In this document: positions 35,691 through 47,368 of the stretch, one piece after another | Position numbering within the stretch: the first letter of the stretch is position 1 | Layout of the letters: every line of letters starts with the position of its first letter | Origin: Okapia johnstoni | Taxonomy: Eukaryota > Chordata > Mammalia > Artiodactyla > Giraffidae | Direction of reading: 5' to 3' | NCBI GenBank assembly: GCA_024291935.2 | Contig: CM044311.1 | Span: 22,033,001 to 22,097,000 of the forward strand | DNA length: 64,000 nt | Translations under genes and position numbers: made by a program | Notes under the pieces: generated by a model | Told to the model about the DNA's origin: nothing | The model's database searches: none | The model's input: only the letters and a program-made list of their open reading frames with translations

Positions 35691-35905
35691 GCAATAAAAA
35701 TTTACATAAATTTTGAAAGTATATAAAAACTTTTCTCCTGAACCTTTGAACCAGTACTATAGCATTCAGAGTTCAACCTCAGAAGCAGAATCAGTAGAGG
35801 ATAAATATATTTGAATATATACTATAAGGACTTGGCTATTGATTTTGGAGACCAATTAAGGAAGTCTGAAATCCGCAAGGCTGGCAGTCAAGAAGGGAAG
35901 ATCAT
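35691..35905. other. unassigned old-repeat-like segment
   Basis: 'cagaagcagaatcagtagagg' followed by 'ggacttggctattgattttgg' resembles a common mammalian repeat pattern. I cannot assign the family. Confidence 0.3.
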
Positions 35906-35906
35906 G

Positions 35907-36780
35907 GCTGTTGTTCATTCACTAAGTCATGTCCTATTCTTTGAAACCCCATGAACTTCAACACACCAGGACTTTCTTTCTGTCCTTCACAATCTCCTGG
36001 AGTTTGCTCAAACTCATATCCAGTGAGTTGGTGATACTACCTAATCATTTCATCCTCTGCCGCCTACTTTTTCTTTTGCCTTCAATCTTTCCTAGCATCA
36101 GGGTCTTTTTCCAATTAGTTGACCTTTCACATCAGATAACCAAAATATTAGAGTTTCAGCTAGTCCTTCCAATGAAGATTGAGGTTGATTTCCTTTTGGA
36201 TTGACTGATTTGATCTCCTTGAAGTCCAAGGGACTCTCAAGAGTCTTCTCCAGCATCATAATTGGAAAGCATTAATTCTTCAGTGCTCAGCATTCTTTAT
36301 GGACCAACTCTCACATCCATACATGACTTCTGGAAAAATCATAGCTTTGAATATATGGACCTTTGTCATCAAAGTGATATTTCTGCTTTTTAACATGCAG
36401 TCTAGGTTTGCCATAACTTTTATCTCAAGGATCAAGTATCTTAGTTTTTTGAACATTGAGTTTCAAACTGGCTTTTTCACTCTTCTCTTTCACCCTCATC
36501 AAGAGGCTTATTTGTTCCTCTTCAATTTCTGTCATTAGAAGGGTATCACCTGTATATCTGAAGTTGTTGATATTTCTCTCGGTAATCTTGATTCGAGGTT
36601 GTGAATCATCTACCAGTCATCTTGCATGATGCAGCTAGCATATAACTTAAATAAGCAGGGTGATGGTATACAAATTTCTTATACTCCTTTCCCAATTTTG
36701 AACCAGTCATTTGATCCATATACAGTTCTAACTTTGCTTCTTTGATCTGCATACAGGTTTCTCAGGAAGCAAGTAAGAAG
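35907..36780 (-). mobile_element. BovB LINE, 5'-truncated, with ~130-base internal deletion
   Basis: Complement of the BovB 3' end up to the RT (36780). The segment between the 'gaccaacctagac' and 'cagaaaactaagat' regions is deleted at ~36436-36444. Diverged, with no long sense frame. Confidence 0.92.
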
Positions 36781-36951
36781 ACTTGCTCTAATTTGGCTAA
36801 TAGCTTTAAGACTGGATTGTTCATTAATAGAAGGGAAGAGAATGGGAAGAGGAACAGACTATTAACTTTATATCAAAATCTTTGGTAGGTTCTCTGGAGG
36901 TTACAACAGTTACCTGTAGGAAATCACTGTACCTTTTCAAATTATGCCATC

Positions 36952-37150
36952 ACTCACATGTTAAAGAATATGCCTGCAATGCAGGAGACCTGGGTTCAAT
37001 CCTTCTGTTGGGAAGATCCCCTGGAGAAGGGATTGGCTATCCACTCCAGTATTCTTGCCTGGAGAATTCCATGAACAGAGGGGCCTGGTGGCCTATAGTC
37101 CATGTGGTTGTAAATGGTTGGACACAATTAAGAGACTAACAGTTTCACTT
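36952..37150 (+). mobile_element. Bov-tA SINE
   Basis: Slightly 5'-shortened head, then 'gcctgcaatgcaggagacc', 'ctccagtattcttgcctgga' and tail 'gagactaacagtttcactt'. Confidence 0.9.
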
Positions 37151-38362
37151 TGTAAACAAGGTAAATGTGTCATTCATCCTTTATCCTCCTGCATTATATA
37201 TTTTAATTCTACCTGTTATAGACTTCATAATACATTATTAGTATCTTGTTTTAAAAGACCAGTAATTCTTTAAATAAAATAAAGATAGATATGTGATAAA
37301 ATGGCATTTTATTTTTGCCTGTACATATACTTTTCATGGTATTCATTCTGATTGTATGATCTGGTATATTCCCTTAGTCTGGAGAACTTCCTTTAGCTTT
37401 TCTTAAAATATGAGAATGCTGACAACCTATTATTTCAATTTTTCTGTCTGAAAATCTGTTTAACATTTGTTGTTTAAAATATTTTTGGATAAATATTTTT
37501 GAAGTCACATTTTCTTTTGTCTTTGTCATTCACTGTCTTGTATTTATCCCCAAATTAATTGATCTTCTTTGTATTTATCCTAAATGGATTTTCTTCATTC
37601 TCTTATATTTGTGAGCTGCTATTTTGAACACTTTGGAATCCACAATGCTGCAAGGTTTTGATACTGTCACATTGTGAGATTATTAGACTCCAAGTCTGTA
37701 AGACTAAGATTACTGAACAAGATACTAAGTAAAAATTGATTGCAAGATGACACATTTGAGACACTGTGATACCAGAAGTAGCCAAATTCATGAGTCTCTT
37801 ATAGTGCCAGACTTGAGAACACAGGATAGGATTTGAGTTTTTCAGTCATAATCCCAACTTCTGCTTCCTCAGAAAATTCCCATCAAAAAGAATTACCTAT
37901 TGAAAAGGATTAACTGTGTCTTGGAGGTTCTTTCAGATTAAAATCTCACATATCAACCTAGAGTTAATCAAAATGTGTCTATTTTCCCAATTGCTATCTT
38001 TCTCAGGCTACAGAAAATGTCTCCCATGTCTGTTCTGATTTCAACCTCAACAACTGGACCCATGTATAACAGTTCTTGTCCCTTGTTCACCTGTCAAGGG
38101 TGCCTCCCAACAGAGTTGGTTCTTACATATTTGTGTCCATTGGTCCTTATTACAGCCTTTAAAGAAAACCATTTCTTTTTTTAATACTGTTATTTCTTGT
38201 TGCTTCTGTAGGCATGAAGGTTATCCATAGCCATCTAAACATAACCCAAGTGGAACTGCTCAAGTTCCACTTTAAAATGTTTTCCTGAGTTAGATTCCCT
38301 GATTCTATGGAAATAGGATGACTATTAGAAGTGATTGTCCATTTTCTTTATTATAAGATTTA
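37151..38362. other. unique or unassigned sequence, possible old L1
   Basis: 37370-37640 ('gagaacttcctttagctttt' and following T-rich text) is reminiscent of an old L1 3' region, but too diverged for a firm call. The rest shows no gene or repeat. Confidence 0.35.
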
Positions 38363-39907
38363 CTGTTGCTGTTGTTGTTCAGTCACTAAGTTGAGTCTGA
38401 CTCTTTGCCATCCCATGGGCTACAACAAGCCGGGCTTCCCTGTTCTTCACTATCTCCCAGAGTTTTCTCAAACTCATGTCCATTGAATTGGTGATGTCAT
38501 CCAACCATCTCATCCTATGTCGTCCCATTCTCTTGTGTTCAATGTTTCCCAACATCAGAGTCTTTTCCCATGAGTCGACTCTTTGCATCAGGTAGCCAAT
38601 GGATTGAAATTTCAGCTTCAGTATCAGTCCTTCCAATGACTATTCAGGGTTGATTTCCTTTAAGATTGACAGGTTTGATCTCCATGCAGTCCAAGGGACT
38701 GTCAAGAGTCTTCTCCAGCACCACAGTTTGAAAGCATCAATTCTTTGGTCCTCAGCCTTCTTAATGGTCTAACTCTCACATATGTACATGACTACTGGAA
38801 AAACCATAGCTTTGACTATATGGATCTTAGTCAGCAAGGTTGTATCTCTGCTTTTTAATATGCTATCTAGTTTTGTCATAGCTTTTCTTCCAAGGGCCAA
38901 GGGTCTTTTGATTCCATGGTTGCAATCACCTTCCTCAGTGATTTTAGAGGCCAAGAAAATAAAATCTATCACTGTTTCCAATTTCCCCCATCTATGCCAT
39001 GAAGTGACGGGACTGGATGTTTTGATGTTAATTTTTTGAATGTTGAGTGTTAAGCCAGGTTTTTCACTCTCTTCTTTCACCCTGACCAAGAAACTCCTTA
39101 GTTTTTCACTTTCTGCCATTAGGGTAGAATCATCTGCATATCTGAGTTTATTAATATTTCTCCCAGCAATCTTGATTCCAGCTTGTGCTTCATCCAGCCC
39201 AGCATTTTGCATGATGTGTTCAGCATATAAGTTAAACAGCAGGGAGAAAATACACAGCTTTGATGTTCTCCTTTCCCAGTTTGGAACCAGTCTGTTCAGT
39301 ATCTGATTCTAACTGTTGCTTCTTGATCTGCATACAGGTTTGTCAGGAGACAGGTAAGGTGGTCTGGTATTCCTATCTCTTTAAGAGTTTTCCACAGTTT
39401 GTTGTGATTCACACAGTCAAAGAATTTAGGGTAGTCAATGAAGCAGAAGTTTTTTTTCCCTGAAATTCTCTCACTTTTTCTATGATCCAATGGATGTTGG
39501 TAATTTGATCTCTGATCCTCTGTCTTTCCTAAATCCAGCTTGCACATCTGGAAGTTATTGTTCATGTACTGTTGAAGCCTAGCTTGAAGGATTTCAAGCA
39601 TTACCTTGCTAGCATGTGAAATGAGCACAAATGTGAAGTACTTTGAACATTTTCTGGCATTGCCCTTCTTGGAGATTGGAATGAAACCTGAGCATTTTCA
39701 GTTCTATGGCCATTGCTGAGTTTTCCAAATTTGCTGTCATATTGAGTGCAGCACTTTCACAACATCATCTTTTAGAATTACAAATAGCTCAGCTGGAATT
39801 CCATCACCTCTGCTAGCTTTGTTCATAGTAATGCTTTCTAAGGACCACTTGACTTCACAAGCCAGGATATCTGGCTCTAGGTGACCACACCATCATGGTT
39901 ATCCAGT
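38363..39907 (-). mobile_element. BovB LINE, ~1.5 kb, 5'-truncated
   Basis: Complement running from the GTT-rich 3' tail at 38363 to the endonuclease-RT linker near 39900. The catalytic box is intact as YADDS (39129-39140). Frame 38769-39212 (147 codons) covers QNAGLDEAQAGIKIAGRNIN through to the conserved C-terminal part. Motif A reads FIDYPKFFDCVNH. Several frameshifts separate this from the other frames (38379-38636 and 39296-39628). Confidence 0.95.
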
Positions 39908-39912
39908 CTCCC

Positions 39913-40163
39913 AATTTGCAGGTAGATTCTTTACTCTCTGAGCCACCAGGGAAGCCCAAAGTGAACATGGCTCAGTCATGTCTGACTCTTTGCAGCTGCA
40001 TGGACTTTAGCCCACCAGGCTTCTCTGTACATGGAGTTTTCCAGACAAGAATACTGGCATAAATTTCCATTTTCTTCTCCAGGAGATTTTCCTAATCCAG
40101 GGATCAAACCTGGGTCTCCTGCATTACAGGCAGATTCTTTACTGTCTGAGCCACCAGGGGATA
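39913..40163 (-). mobile_element. Bov-tA SINE plus a truncated second SINE head
   Basis: 39958-40163 is the complement of a complete SINE. 39913-39957 is the complement of only the head of another ('ctgagccaccagggaagccc'). The short piece lies between the BovB 5' end and the complete SINE. Confidence 0.9.
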
Positions 40164-41095
40164 CTAAACTTTAATTCCATTCTGAAAAAATTTCTTGGAA
40201 CTTCTAGAGATTAAAGGAGTAGTTTGTAGCTTTCATGTGCTCTATTTCTTCTATGTGCAAAAGCCTGACTTAAAAACCTATTTTAAAACTCACAGAGCCC
40301 TAGTGTATTTCGTTATCATAATTTCCAGATGGGCCATGGAACATGTCATTAGATGAGAAGTAAGATTTAAAAGTTTCTACTAGAGAAAAACATCAGTGCT
40401 ATTAAGTCTGCAAAGGGGAAGGCTCCGAGTATCATGACAACCCTTTCCATACACACGCAAAGTTATGAAAAACATAGCATCATCCAGCTATTTTCCAGCT
40501 ATGCTAGTAGTCTGAGATGTGGAAAGGCTATTACAACAGAAGAATGGATGAAAATTAACTGCAGAACAAAAGTACTCCAATGATTAAGTGCCTTTTAAAA
40601 TGTAATGATCTAGTACATTTTCCTTCCTTAAGAAGGAGGCTGACATGACAGAAGTGGAGGGATCTTTCTGTGAGTGTTCGATTAGGGAATCATGGTAGAT
40701 CCTTTTAAATTCTGTAAGTGCAATTCTCATAGTTGTGAAAGGGATAACTAGTGAACTGAATGTAATGAGAAAGAAATAGTCCAGTGCTCCATACATCTTA
40801 AGACCTTTTAATTTCTCAAGTGACCATATGACCAAATGGCCAAAAATAATACTTAAATGCTATATTTGGATATTGAAACATAGGTTTAGTTTGTATTTTT
40901 GTGTTTGGAAATGATTTAAATGCATAGCTTAACTGCAGAAGTTTAAACATGATGCAATATTAAATCAATTGTTATATATCTATTGTCATGATAGCAAAAT
41001 TTTAGAAATAGCACAATTATCATTTGACATTATCCAAGATCTTGCCAAACATAAACACATAGCATTTAATAGGAAAACATAAAAATATACACTAG
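40164..41095. other. unique AT-rich sequence
   Basis: No gene or recognised repeat. The minus-strand frame 40584-40835 shows no domain. Confidence 0.5.
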
Positions 41096-41553
41096 TTGAA
41101 AGTGAAACTCACTCAGTCGTGTCTGACTCTTTGTGACTCATGGACTACACAGTCCATGGAATTCTCTAGCCAGAATACTGGAGTGAGCAGCCCTTTCCTT
41201 CTCCAGGGTATCTTCCCAACCCAGGGATCAAACACAGGTCTCCCGCATTGCAGGTATATTCTTTACCAGCTGAGCCACCTCACTCCAGTACTCTTGCCTG
41301 GAAAATCCCATGGACGGAGGAGCCTGGTAGGCTGCAGTCCATGGGGTCACGAAGAGTCGGACACGACTGAGCGACTTCACTTTCACTTTTCACTTTCATT
41401 CGTTGAAGGAAAATGGCAACCCACTCCAGTGTTCTTGCCTGGAGAATCCCAGGGACGGGGGAGCCTGGTGGGCAGCCGTCTATGGGATCGCACAGAGTTG
41501 GACACAACTGAAGTGACTTAGCAGCAGCAGCAGCAGCAGCACGAGGGAAGCCC
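41096..41553 (-). mobile_element. Bov-tA SINE split by a Bov-A2
   Basis: Left part 41096-41279 (tail to most of the head, '...ccagctgagccac') and right part 41542-41553 ('cgagggaagccc', the end of the head). Between them is a plus-strand Bov-A2. Joining 'gagccac' to 'gagggaagccc' would give the ordinary head end. Confidence 0.9.
41280..41541 (+). mobile_element. Bov-A2 SINE dimer nested in a Bov-tA
   Basis: Two Bov-A units. The first lacks its initial ~20 bases (starts 'cactccagtactcttgcctg') and the second starts at ~41406. The tail is (AGC)7 at 41519-41541. It is close to the family consensus and therefore likely young, and the AGC tract may be polymorphic. Confidence 0.94.
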
Positions 41554-41795
41554 ACTTTCACTTTCATAATATTTATCTTCTTTTATAGCTTTCAATTTTC
41601 TGTAAAAATGTCCAGTTTTTTGTTTAGTTTTGTTTTGTTTGGTATTCTCTATTCTTTTGAATGATAATCTTACTTTTGTTCATATTTCTAATTCCTACAG
41701 TTTTATGTCTTTAGAAAGGTACAAAAAAAAAAACTGGACGTTTTTACAGACAATTAAAAGCTATAAAAGAAGATAAATATTATGAAAGTGAAAGT
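41554..41795. repeat. inverted repeat (palindrome) with ~70-base arms
   Basis: Left arm 41554-41623 and right arm 41721-41795 are reverse complements with about three mismatches and a length difference in the terminal A/T run. The loop is 97 bases. The outermost 12 bases of each arm (actttcactttc and its complement) are also the tail end of the SINE that follows on the right. Confidence 0.93.
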
Positions 41796-42100
41796 CAATC
41801 AGTCATATACAACTCTTTTTCTGACCGATTATTGTTGGACTGTATAGTCCATGGTATTCTCCAGATGAGAATACTGGAGTGAATAGCCAATTCCCCAAGG
41901 GAACTTCCCAACCCAGGGATCGAATCCAGATCTCCCACATTGTAGGCAGATTCTTTACCAACTGAGCCACAAGGGAAGCCCAAGAATACTAGAGTGAATA
42001 ACCTATCCCTTATCCAGTGGATCTTCCCAAACCAGGAATCAATCTGGGATTTCCAGCTTGGCCGGTGGATTCTTTACCAACTGAGCTATTAGGGAAGCCC
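41783..42100 (-). mobile_element. dimeric Bov-tA/Bov-A SINE
   Basis: Complement of two head-containing units, with heads near 41960-41980 and 42085-42100. The tail (gaaagtgaaagtc) overlaps the outer end of the palindrome's right arm. Confidence 0.9.
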
Positions 42101-42530
42101 TAAAATTGAATTAAATTTAAACTGAATTAAGATGTTACTATCAATAGGAAAAATTAGAAAAGCTTACTCTATTGAATGCTATTCTTTCTGCTCCACAAAA
42201 ACTTAGGCTTATCAAAACAGGTTAGCAACTGTTTGCCAAATCAACATTGTTAATCACATCATGTGTGGATATTTATGTATGTATTGTCTTTCTGTGGGAT
42301 AAAAGTCACATTCTAGCCACTTTATCCCAAACTAATAAAAAATAAGCTTTTGGTATGCAAATATGTACAACTTCATATTACAGTGAGAGACAGGAAATTA
42401 AAGTTTAAGGATTATTATTTTATTAGTATTTAGCTAGAGGGAATAAAGGCATTCCATATAAATGTTTCATCAAATCACTCTATTTATAGGTCTCTTTTTT
42501 TTCGGATAATAGGAAAAGTGAAAAATAGGA
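42101..42530. other. unique AT-rich sequence
   Basis: Nothing recognised. Confidence 0.5.
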
Positions 42531-42721
42531 GTGCAGATGGTGATTGCAGCCATGAAATTAAAAGACGCTTACTCCTTGGAAGGAAAGTTATGACCAACCT
42601 AGACAGCATATTAAAAAGCAGAGACATTACTTTGTCAACAACGGTCCATCTAGTCAAGGCTATGGTTTGTCCAGTAGCCATGTATGGATGTGAGAGCTGG
42701 ACTATAAAGAAAACTGAGTGC
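42531..42721 (+). mobile_element. BovB LINE internal fragment, truncated at both ends
   Basis: Covers only the region encoding ADGDCSHEIKRRLLLGRKVM to MYGCESWTIKK. It has no 3' tail, so it is not an ordinary insertion end. It shares derived bases with the adjacent minus-strand BovB (complement of 43158-43344). Confidence 0.93.
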
Positions 42722-42770
42722 TTTCAGTGGATTAGACCCCACTGAAGGCCATGGTGCTTGGATCCTGGTA

Positions 42771-44132
42771 TCAGTTCAGTTCAGTCACTCAGTCATGCCC
42801 AATTCTTTGCGACCCCATGAACCACAGCACACCAGGCTTCCCTGTCCATCACCAACTCCTGGAGTTTACCCAAACTCATGTCCATTGAGTCAGTGATGCC
42901 ATCTAACCATCTCAACCTCTGTCATCGCCTTCTCCTCCTGCCTTCAATCTTTCCCAACATCAAGGTCTTTTCAAATGAGTCAGCTCTTCGCATCAGGTGG
43001 CCAAAATATTGGAGTTTCAGCTTCAACATCAGTCCTTCCAACAAACATCCAGGACTCATTTCCTTTTGGATGGACTGGTTGGATCTCCTTTCAGTCCAAG
43101 GGACTCTCAAGAGTCTTCTACAACACCACGTTTCAAAAGCATCAATTCTTTTGTGCTCAGCTTTCTTTATAGTCCAGCTCTCACATCCATACATTACTAC
43201 TGGACAAACCATAGCCTTGACTAGACGGACTGTTGTAGACAAAGTAATGTCTCTGCTTTTTAATATGCTGTCTAGGTAGGACATGAATTTCCTTCCAAGG
43301 AGTAAGCATCTTTTAATTTCATGGCTGCAATCACCATCTGCAGTGATTTTGGAGCTCCCCCCTCCCAAAAAAAATAAATAAAGTCAGCCACTGTTTCCAT
43401 TGTTTCCCCATCTATTTGCCATGAAGTGATGGGACTGGATGCCATGATCTTAGTTTTCTGAATGTTGAGCTTTAAGCCAACTTTTTCACTCTCCTCTTTC
43501 ACTTTCATCAAGAGGCTCTTTAGTTCTTCTTCACTTTCTGCCATAAGGGTGGTGTCATCTGCATATCTGAGGTTATTGATATTTCTCCTGGCAATCTTGA
43601 TTCCAGCTTTTGTTTCTTCCAGCCCAGCATTTCTCATGATGTACTCTGCATATAAGTTAAATAAGCAGGTGACAGTATACAGCCTTGATGTACTCCTTTT
43701 CCTATTTGGAACCAGTCTGTTGTTCCATGTCCAGTTCTAACTGTTGCTTCCTGACCTGCATACAGGTTTCTCAAGAGACAGGTCAGATGGTCTGGTATTC
43801 CCATCTCTTTCAGAATTTTCCACAGTTTATTGTGATCCACACAGTCAAAGTCTTTGGCATAGTCAATAAAGCAGAAATAGATGTTTTTCTGGAACTCTCT
43901 TGCTTTTTTGATGATCCAGTGAATGTTGGCAATTTGATCTCTGGTTCCTCTGCGTTTTCTAAAACCAGCTTGAACGACTGGAAGTTCACAGTTCATGTAT
44001 TGCTGAAGGCTGGCTTGGAAAATTTTGAGCATTACTTTACTAGTATGTGAGATGAGTGCAATTGTGTGGTAGTTTGAGCATTCTTTGGCATTGCCTTTCT
44101 TTAGGGTTGGAATGACCCAGACCTTTTCCAGT
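42771..44132 (-). mobile_element. BovB LINE, 5'-truncated (RT to 3' end), well preserved
   Basis: Complement from the CTGAA tail at 42771 to the start of the RT region at ~44132. Only about two frameshifts break the RT/C-terminal frame, making this one of the least decayed copies here. A C-rich/A-rich stretch at 43355-43380 marks one of them. Confidence 0.95.
42922..44032 (-). pseudogene. BovB reverse transcriptase remnant, catalytic box intact
   Basis: Frame 43634-44032 covers the RT fingers and motif A ([17 protein letters not shown]). Frame 43272-43637 has the catalytic YADDTT box (43554-43565). Frame 42922-43368 covers the conserved C-terminal region (YGCESWTIKKAEHKRIDAFE). The frames are joined by frameshifts near 43640 and 43365. 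The endonuclease is missing, so it is not autonomous. Confidence 0.88.
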
Positions 44133-47100
44133 AAAACTCACCAAATATTGGATTCAAAGCAGTGAATCATTAAATCTCAATTTGAGGTCATAAATGAGTT
44201 GGATAATATATTTTCTTGTTACATCATGAGACTATTATAAACAAATGAAACAGTAATATGAAATATGTAAAACTACTAAATTCATCAATAACTACATAAT
44301 ATTATTATTAACCCCCTACTCTCTACTGGATATTCCTCACTTATAATTCAATAATCTTTGGATCAAAGAAATATTTTAAAATTTGAGGTTAATTTTGAAA
44401 AGTATATGATAGAGAAGAATGATAAAGATAAGAGTAATGAAAACAGAATGGATTATCAGTTGGCCACTGGAGAAAAAAATTTAAAAATATTTTGTAAGCA
44501 TTATGTATGTTAAAATCATAATATAGGCACATTCAAATCACTAGAAAATTATAATGAAAAATCAAAAATGTCTCCATGCTCTTAAATCCAATTTATAATT
44601 TGGAACTAACAATGATAGTATTCTAAATTTTATTTAATAAATTAGCCACAGTGTGGTTAACAAAACCACACAAGCTTATGAAGATACAAGCAAATTTTGA
44701 CCAATAGAATGTAAAAATATTTAGTATCAATATTTCATTTAAAATTTTATATAAGCTGAGAAGAACTGAATTTAAGTTTCAAATAGGAATAGATGAGGAA
44801 AATGATCAATATATATAAAGTGTTCTAAATAATTAAAAGTTAATAAGAAAAGAGAGAGAAATAGTAGTACCAAGTAGGGAGAACTATAGGAACAAATTAA
44901 AGTAAGAGAGAGTAGGACCATTCAGGAAAATTAAGCTAGTTCTATTTAAGCATGTAGACTTAAAGAGTGTATAGTGATCAAAAGTTAACTGTAAAGTGTG
45001 AGCAGGTGTAGTTTTGTGGAAGTGCTAGTATATTATGGTGTCCTTTCCCTGAAAACAGTGGAGTGAGCTATCTGATGAAATAGAATGAAACTCATGTGTG
45101 CAATTTCAAAAGATCACCAAGGAAATTTAAACCAAGCAAAATTGTAGGAAAATATGATAATCCAGAAAAATAACTAGTAGTAAAAATCAGTATTTCTCTA
45201 AGGATATTTCTAATGAGAAAATTACAGATACAAAATAGTTGAAAGGCAGCTTAGCTACTTAAGAAGAATTCTGTCAAAGTCCAAGGAATTCCTAGGTAAA
45301 GTATTTGATAACAGTTTCCATATACCCACACCTATAAATGAAACATAAATCCAGGATTCTAAAAGACTATACTAAGGGTAAGATTGAATGAAAATTATAA
45401 GTCTTCACATGCGCTTTCAGTCTGGCTTAGTCCTACATGGTCTGAGAATCTAAATTCTTGAACTTGGATTGAGATATTCTGTTCTAGGAGAATTTCTAGT
45501 AGATGTTCTGTTCTGGTAGACACTGAACTTCTGACCAATAGCAAATGGGAAGTCTCTTCAGTAAAAGTAGCATTCATATCAGATTTCAAATGTTTTCTAC
45601 AAATGATTTTCAAATAAATTGCTGGAATAAGATAAAAGATAACCAGAGACACAAGGGGAAAAAGTTGAGCAAGAACCAGCAGAAACAGTCCTGGCTTAGA
45701 ATCTAATTTAGAATTATTATACACAGAATATGAGAGAACTATGTTTATAATATAAGAATCAATAAAAGTACAATTAGAGATAGCTTCAGGAAAGAATATG
45801 CTATGAAAAACTTATTGCAGATTAAGAATACCTACTTACAAGGAAAAACATAATAACTAAAAGTAAGAATTCAATACTGTGATTAATGGTGGTTTAAACA
45901 GAAGAAACTAATTAACTAAGTATAATAAAAATAAAACACTGACAGCTTTGCTCTGATTACTTAGCCAATATTTTTTAAAAATAGTAATAGCTTCTGTTCA
46001 TATTGTTTTATTTTAAAGTATTCTTATAGAAAGAATGATCACAATATTGTAATTATCCTCTAATTTAAAAAATAAATAAATAAAGTATTTAGTTAAATGT
46101 GTTATGTATAGTAAGTATGCAATTTCTATACTAGAGTCAAACATCCGTCAAAGCTAATTTTTCCCAAATACACAATACATATATAGAAATTTAGCAAAAC
46201 TGAAATGCAAAGTGTACTGCATCTGTTGAGTTCATTTTCATTATTTCGAACAGATATAAAGCAGTGATCATAGTTTATTTTGAAAGTAAGAAAACCAACA
46301 AATATACTGAATCTGCATTCCACATTGCCTATTTTTCTTAGAAACACAGTAACAAGAATTCAAACACTAGAATCTGTTTCCCTAGTAAAAAATACACAGT
46401 TCTAAAGTAGCTAGAAATTATATAAATAAGGTGATACAGAATTTAACATATAGATACAATTTTATGTTATTGATCAAAACTTGCAAAGATGAATTCAAGC
46501 TCATGCTGTATATTGGGATTTTATGGAACTCCAGTCATGAAGTATGTTTGCTAGTGATCACATTTATCTTCCTCCTGCCATGTATAGGAAGCTTTATGAC
46601 TGTAAAATTCTTGGGTTATTAATGATAATAGTCAAGGCTCTCAAAGTTATCATGCTGTTCTCATATTTGTGACTTCTTTTCCATAGTTGAAAGGGTATTT
46701 TACATTGGATATCATGAATATATATTTTCTTCTTAGATCTTTCTTCCTTTAGCACTAGTGCTTCTATAAAACCGTTTTAAAATCAATGTTTTGGTGGCTT
46801 CCCATATGTATTTGTAATTCTAGAATGTAATTTGCTTTAGACATAATAGAGATATTTTAAGAAACTTTTTTTTATCTAAATACTTTTGATCACCATTATT
46901 TGTCAAAAGACAAAATATGAACCATTGAATCCCTTGAACATGATGCATTACTAAATATTTTGAAAATAAATTGTCCCCAGATTCCCTCACTTTTTTCTGT
47001 TCTGTGATAGTGCATGTTTGTGTATTGTGGACAAACCATCCCAGGACTTTTATATAAGCATTATGCTTGAGTTTTCTGTGGATTCATTAAATAATACAAA

Positions 47101-47322
47101 TTTAATCATTTTAAATAATGTTGAGGGAACTACTTTTTTTGTCTTGTTATCAATGGTCTAATAAATTAGAAGCATGACTGATAAACATTCTTATCCTTTC
47201 TTATCTGATTTATAGGAAGAAAATCATGAAAAAAATAAAATTTTCCTTTTTTATGCTACAGCTTATGCTTTATACGTGATTATCCCACCCAAGGAGAAAC
47301 TATTTCTTTATGATGTGTGTTT
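44133..47322. other. 3.2 kb unique AT-rich sequence, no recent transposon
   Basis: The longest repeat-free interval in the window. No gene recognised. A small (AAAT)n-like run lies near 46068-46084. Confidence 0.5.
45395..45724 (-). other. unassigned 109-codon open frame
   Basis: The predicted peptide has a strongly hydrophobic stretch (LFLLVLAQLFPLVSLVIFYL at residues ~13-32) followed by a polar C-terminal half. I recognise no domain. There is no visible promoter, polyadenylation signal in place or convincing splice site, so it may be chance. It is reported because it is the longest frame in this interval that is not of BovB origin. Confidence 0.15.
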
Positions 47323-47368
47323 CCGTGTGTGTGTGTGTGTGTGTGTGTACATGTGTGTATGTGTGTAT
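47323..47368. repeat. (TG)n microsatellite
   Basis: About 13 TG units followed by imperfect TGTGTA units. Confidence 0.96.

Noticed and set aside
41096..41521. 141-codon plus-strand frame
   Set aside because: It crosses two SINEs in opposite orientation; the coding look is an accident of SINE sequence.
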